64,000 bases of DNA from Umbilicaria muhlenbergii. Lineage: Eukaryota > Ascomycota > Lecanoromycetes > Umbilicariales > Umbilicariaceae. Below are positions 60,895 to 64,000 of the stretch, piece after piece; position 1 is the stretch's first letter; each line of letters starts with the position of its first letter. The position numbers and the translations under genes are program-made. The stretch spans positions 5,412,391 to 5,476,390 of the forward strand of contig KK106982.1 in NCBI GenBank assembly GCA_000611775.1, in the 5' to 3' direction. Below the pieces are notes generated by a model, which made no database searches, was not told where the DNA came from, and saw only the letters and a program-made list of their open reading frames with translations.

Positions 60895-62069
60895 ATTATT
60901 ATCTTTATTAATAAATGTACACCTCAGTGATCCTTTGATGTTAACATGAGGGTTTTCATCATATGAGATCTGCACCGTGAAGCCTGCAGTGAAAAGTCAC
61001 ATGCTGTACATTTAAATAAGTCAGGTATACTGTCATTAAGACTCATGAGGATTGCTTGTTACAAAGCAGGACTTCAATCTATTAAGCATAAAGAATTGTG
61101 AAGAGTTTCGTTGTTAAGGCCTGTCTACAATTGTTACCCTTTTCAGAATCACGCGCTTATTACCCCGCATGAGCTAGCTAGACAGTCTAGACAGCCTCAC
61201 TAGCGGGCTAGCCTGCTCCGTGAGCCGGTCTAGGCTGGTCTACTGCTAACTAGACGGGCTGGCCCACGCGCTAGCCTGGTCTAGGGCTATTAGGAACACT
61301 GCTTTGAGGTCATAAGCGGTTGTTCCGTTCCTAGAGCTTGGGCCTAGATTAACATCAGTTTCTTTCACGATTAGGTACTATAGAAGACAAAAACCTCTCT
61401 AGCGTGCCAAATTTCTTATACATACGCTGATAGCACCTGATATTCTCTGCAGGAAAGGGATTATGAATACTGAGACAGACCGGGATCCTTTGCGATTTCC
61501 TTTCGTCGTTGCAAAGTACCTTCAGGTTCATATTCAAATTGGAAGGAGATCTAAGGTCTCGAATCACATCTAGAACTGATGGACCTACCCATCCGCCGCG
61601 CTCGAACACTCGTAGCACTAACCCTAAACCCCACCCCTGCTGCTGCCAAACTCAATAGTCCCATCAACAGACCAGCCGCGGGTATAATGTACATCTAATG
61701 AACAAGGCCTTGAAAAGGTGCTGGGCTTATTGTGGTCCAGCAAACGCGAACGTACTGGAAGAAGTAACGACGACCGCTTACCAGCAGGGAAGAAGCACTT
61801 ATACGCATATCCCATGCTAAAAGATTCACCCAACTCGTCAACAACCCGTTCATCCCACGCCCAACCTAACATCATCATTCTCGAAATAACTTTTCAAAAC
61901 ACTCTCAACCTCCTACGCAGAACCTCAAAGAAATTGAGCCCTCACACACGCAACCCCTGGCGCTATTACTTGAGATCATAAGCTGTCAGGATTCAGAGCA
62001 GCTGCCATTGTATCTCACCGTCCACGATCTACAAACTCCCCATCCGATAGATGGTTTCGCACTACCCTG
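60895..62069. other. AT-rich patch and CTAG-rich repeats, no gene supported
   Basis: 60895-61140 is AT-rich and resembles the mutated transposon block in texture, without a legible protein. 61170-61290 is dense in CTAG and GTCTAG motifs in both orientations (CTAGACGGGCT, GGGCTAGCC), like the 30 bases left of TRIM 1. The frames at 61355-61618 and 61624-61878 on the minus strand lack recognisable features. Confidence 0.4.
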
Positions 62070-62711
62070 TGTTGAGTTATCCGCTGTGGGCCTCTTAGTT
62101 GTGTGGCGGTGGCGAGCAGGTGGCAAGCAGGTGACGGGGCAAAATTGTCACCCTAATTTTCACATATATAGCAGTCCTTTCCTCCATAGCAATTAGTCTT
62201 TAGTCGTCTCAGTATCTAGATTTTCAGCAGGTTGTGAGCCCGGTCGGCGCAAGGCGCTGCGGATTGACTCCGTCCATGCTGAGAGGATGTTAAAGACTAT
62301 GCAAACAAGACCTTCACAGAGGCAGTATCGGAAGCCCACAAAAGTGGTCATTTCACTCCGGAAGCCCTCCTCGCAGAGATATGTACGGGCCGACAAGGCA
62401 GTTATCGGAAGCCCACAGAGGTGGTCATTTCCTTGAGAATTAGGGACATTTGTGGTTGAGATTTGAGGACATTTGTGGTCGAGATTTTGGCTTTTGTGGC
62501 TGAGGTCTTGGGCTTTTGAGTCAAGAATCTGGGACTTTGGGTGAGAAAATGAGGTTGTGGGTTTTAGGGTTGAGGGGGGGCAGTCGCAGTGAGAGGGAGT
62601 GTTGAATTTTCACTGTCGTCTGCTTAGTGGTTTGGCATCCCCCTTCTGTATATATTCGCACCACTTTTCGTAGCAATCGAACTCCAGTCAATCCGTTGAA
62701 TAAACTCAACA
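62070..62711 (+). mobile_element. TRIM-like miniature LTR element 2 (diverged)
   Basis: A primer-site-like GGTTGTGAGCCCGG starts at 62230, immediately after TTTTCAGCA, the end of a TGTTGAG...CA repeat (62070-62229). A purine tract (GAGAGGGAG) precedes a TGTTGAAT...CTCAACA repeat (62600-62711) that matches the LTR of TRIM 1. The internal part shares the coding block and the repeat peptide with TRIM 1. The two LTRs here are poorly alike and no target duplication was found, so the element is old or recombinant. Confidence 0.6.
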
Positions 62712-63960
62712 CTTCCCACCTTCCTTCTCCATCTAGCCTCTCCGCTCACCAACTTTCCTCGTTCCCTCAATGCAACCTACCTCTCTACCTATCCCTCTAA
62801 CAAATCCGCAAGAGCATAAACGCCCCCCGCCCCCCAACCGCGTGCATGGCATCCCCATCGCCCGTCGCCCCTCGCGCGGGGACAGTGAGACAGTCAATTT
62901 AAGACTTGTCAGCTGCTTTACCCGCAAGCCACGAGTGCAAGCACGTGGCGCGGGCGAGCTTTTTTTGGATCTTGGCGCCAGCATCTCGGGGATTGGCCGA
63001 CTGGGGAAGATTGATTGGGGGTCTTGGCGTGGGGTGTACTGTATTATTCTGGAAAGAAAACGTAAGTGGTTGAAAAGTATTGAAAGGGAGTAGGTATGCC
63101 TGATAAGGCAGTAACTTTCCCTGGTTTCTTGAGCTTGTACTGAAGATGTAGTATCACAGCTTTGCGGGGTGTTTTCAGTTTGGTTGACTGCCAAGGACGT
63201 TCATGTGACTGGTTCATTGGTACTTGATGTGATGTAGCACTGGATATACATACCGTACGAGTGCTGTCTGTTTACCATTCAATCTGCGTGGCTTCGTTTA
63301 CGTTCATCGCTATTAAATCAAGGGTTGCGGGTCATTTGACGTTTGATGAGGCAGACATGCATGCTGCCCAGGCCCTCGCCAACTCCAAGGGCAGTCTAGA
63401 TGGCGCCAATCATCCCGTCTTTTGTGCTACAAGGGCAACTAGCGGTTCAGCCGCTTCGACAAGATAACAACGCACCAAGTTGTTCAATGGATCGATTTGC
63501 TGGCAAGAAATCACTACGGCACTTTTGGGGTTAACGGTGTCTTACTAGTACTCCTGTTATTTTTGTTGTTCGCGTTGTTCTGAAATCACCGGGACATGGC
63601 TGTGCCAAGCTGGTCTGGCTTGTCTGGCTCGTCCTCAAATGGAAGCCAAGCTCTCGAAGCCTGTTCGGAAGTCCAGATGTCAAGCCACGCTCAGCTCAAT
63701 ATACGAGGTACATGACGAGGTACATGATCTCAAACCAATGGAAATGATGTAAATCCTGTGTCCTGTTGTTGTTGTTGTTCTTCTTCTCCTTCTTCCTCCT
63801 ACTGCTTCCTCCGTATCGTCCCCTTTTATACACCCTTCCTCCCCCACTGCTCTTCTTTAAAAGCCGTGAACATCAGAACTCCACCTCCCTCCACTGTGCA
63901 CGCATTCCAAACCAGCCCCATCCCCGTCCCTCAATTCATCTATCCCATCACTCAGAAACA
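62712..63960. other. Mostly intergenic; weak coding candidate at 62770-63093
   Basis: The plus-strand frame starting MQPTSLPIPLTNP at 62770 is open for 107 codons and has a GTAAGT donor-like site near 63061, but no downstream exon was found. The minus-strand frame over the same region is equally unconvincing. The last 200 bases look like a promoter. Confidence 0.3.
63824..63834 (+). promoter_or_regulatory. TATA-like box with CT-rich leader
   Basis: TTTTATACACC lies about 130 bases before the ATG at 63961. It is followed by a pyrimidine-rich leader (CCTTCCTCCCCCACTGC and similar), a usual core-promoter layout for well-expressed fungal genes. Confidence 0.5.
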
Positions 63961-64000
63961 ATGTTCCCCTCAATCCTCTCCATCCTCCTTCTCCCCGCCC
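63961..64000 (+). CDS. Start of a probable secreted protein (cut by the window edge)
   Basis: ATG in a good context (AAACAATGT) opens MFPSILSILLLPA, a short polar start followed by a hydrophobic run typical of a signal peptide. The frame is open to the end of the window. The product cannot be named from 13 codons. Confidence 0.55.
   Translation, partial: MFPSILSILLLPA

Noticed and set aside
62733-63194. 153-codon minus-strand frame
   Set aside because: It overlaps an equally weak plus-strand frame, is rich in low-complexity residues and has no family resemblance.

Overview
This window looks like a nuclear segment of a filamentous ascomycete. A Dothideomycete such as a member of the Pleosporales is my guess from the gene types, and I could not test it. 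Genes on both flanks have short GT-AG introns (48-103 bp) with CTGAC/CTAAC-like branch sites. Several encode families seen mostly in Pezizomycotina: a four-pass membrane protein with a large glycosylated loop, a SVGDII-type helical protein with a C-terminal ubiquitin-like region, and a His-Cys-box endonuclease-like protein. The flanks (about 1-7.26 kb and 46.5-64 kb) have ordinary base composition. The middle (about 7.26-46.47 kb) is AT-rich, almost free of CpG, and made of nested, mutated transposons.

Left flank: a frameshifted SAP-like gene (50-1461); a small Tc1/pogo-type deletion derivative with TIRs and a TA duplication (1894-2306) that contains a 5-N gap; and a five-exon membrane-protein gene on the minus strand (3096-6074).

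The transposon block starts with a DDE_Tnp_4-type transposase relic (7396-8148, minus). Gypsy element A (8227-14847, minus) follows, with 450-bp LTRs. The rest is one Helitron cut into three pieces (about 15240-17612, 26052-28995 and 44801-45068). Gypsy B (17613-26046, perfect 5-bp duplication GCAAG) sits in the first gap. B itself carries two unmutated hAT-like elements (20909-21862 and 23137-23951) with perfect 8-bp duplications, and the second holds 37 identical copies of a 13-bp unit. Gypsy D (28996-44530) sits in the second gap and was itself split by chromovirus-type gypsy C (33672-40510, duplication ATTTA). The gypsies carry a cysteine-rich, coiled-coil reading frame on the opposite strand, between pol and the 3' LTR. 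A fifth copy stands alone at 45242-46440. Mutation in the block is C-to-T mainly at CpG and CpC: tryptophan codons became TGA rather than TAG, unlike classical CpA-directed RIP.

Right flank: a His-Cys-box endonuclease-like gene broken by an apparent one-base loss (about 48178-49211); two genes of unknown function (51015-53463 plus; 54412-56388 minus); the five-exon SVGDII/ubiquitin-like gene (58652-60000); two miniature LTR elements that share a tRNA-Met-like primer site and a short peptide (60031-60776 and 62070-62711); and the first codons of a probable secreted protein at the window edge (63961-64000). All identifications are from reading the sequence and knowledge of families; no database search was run.
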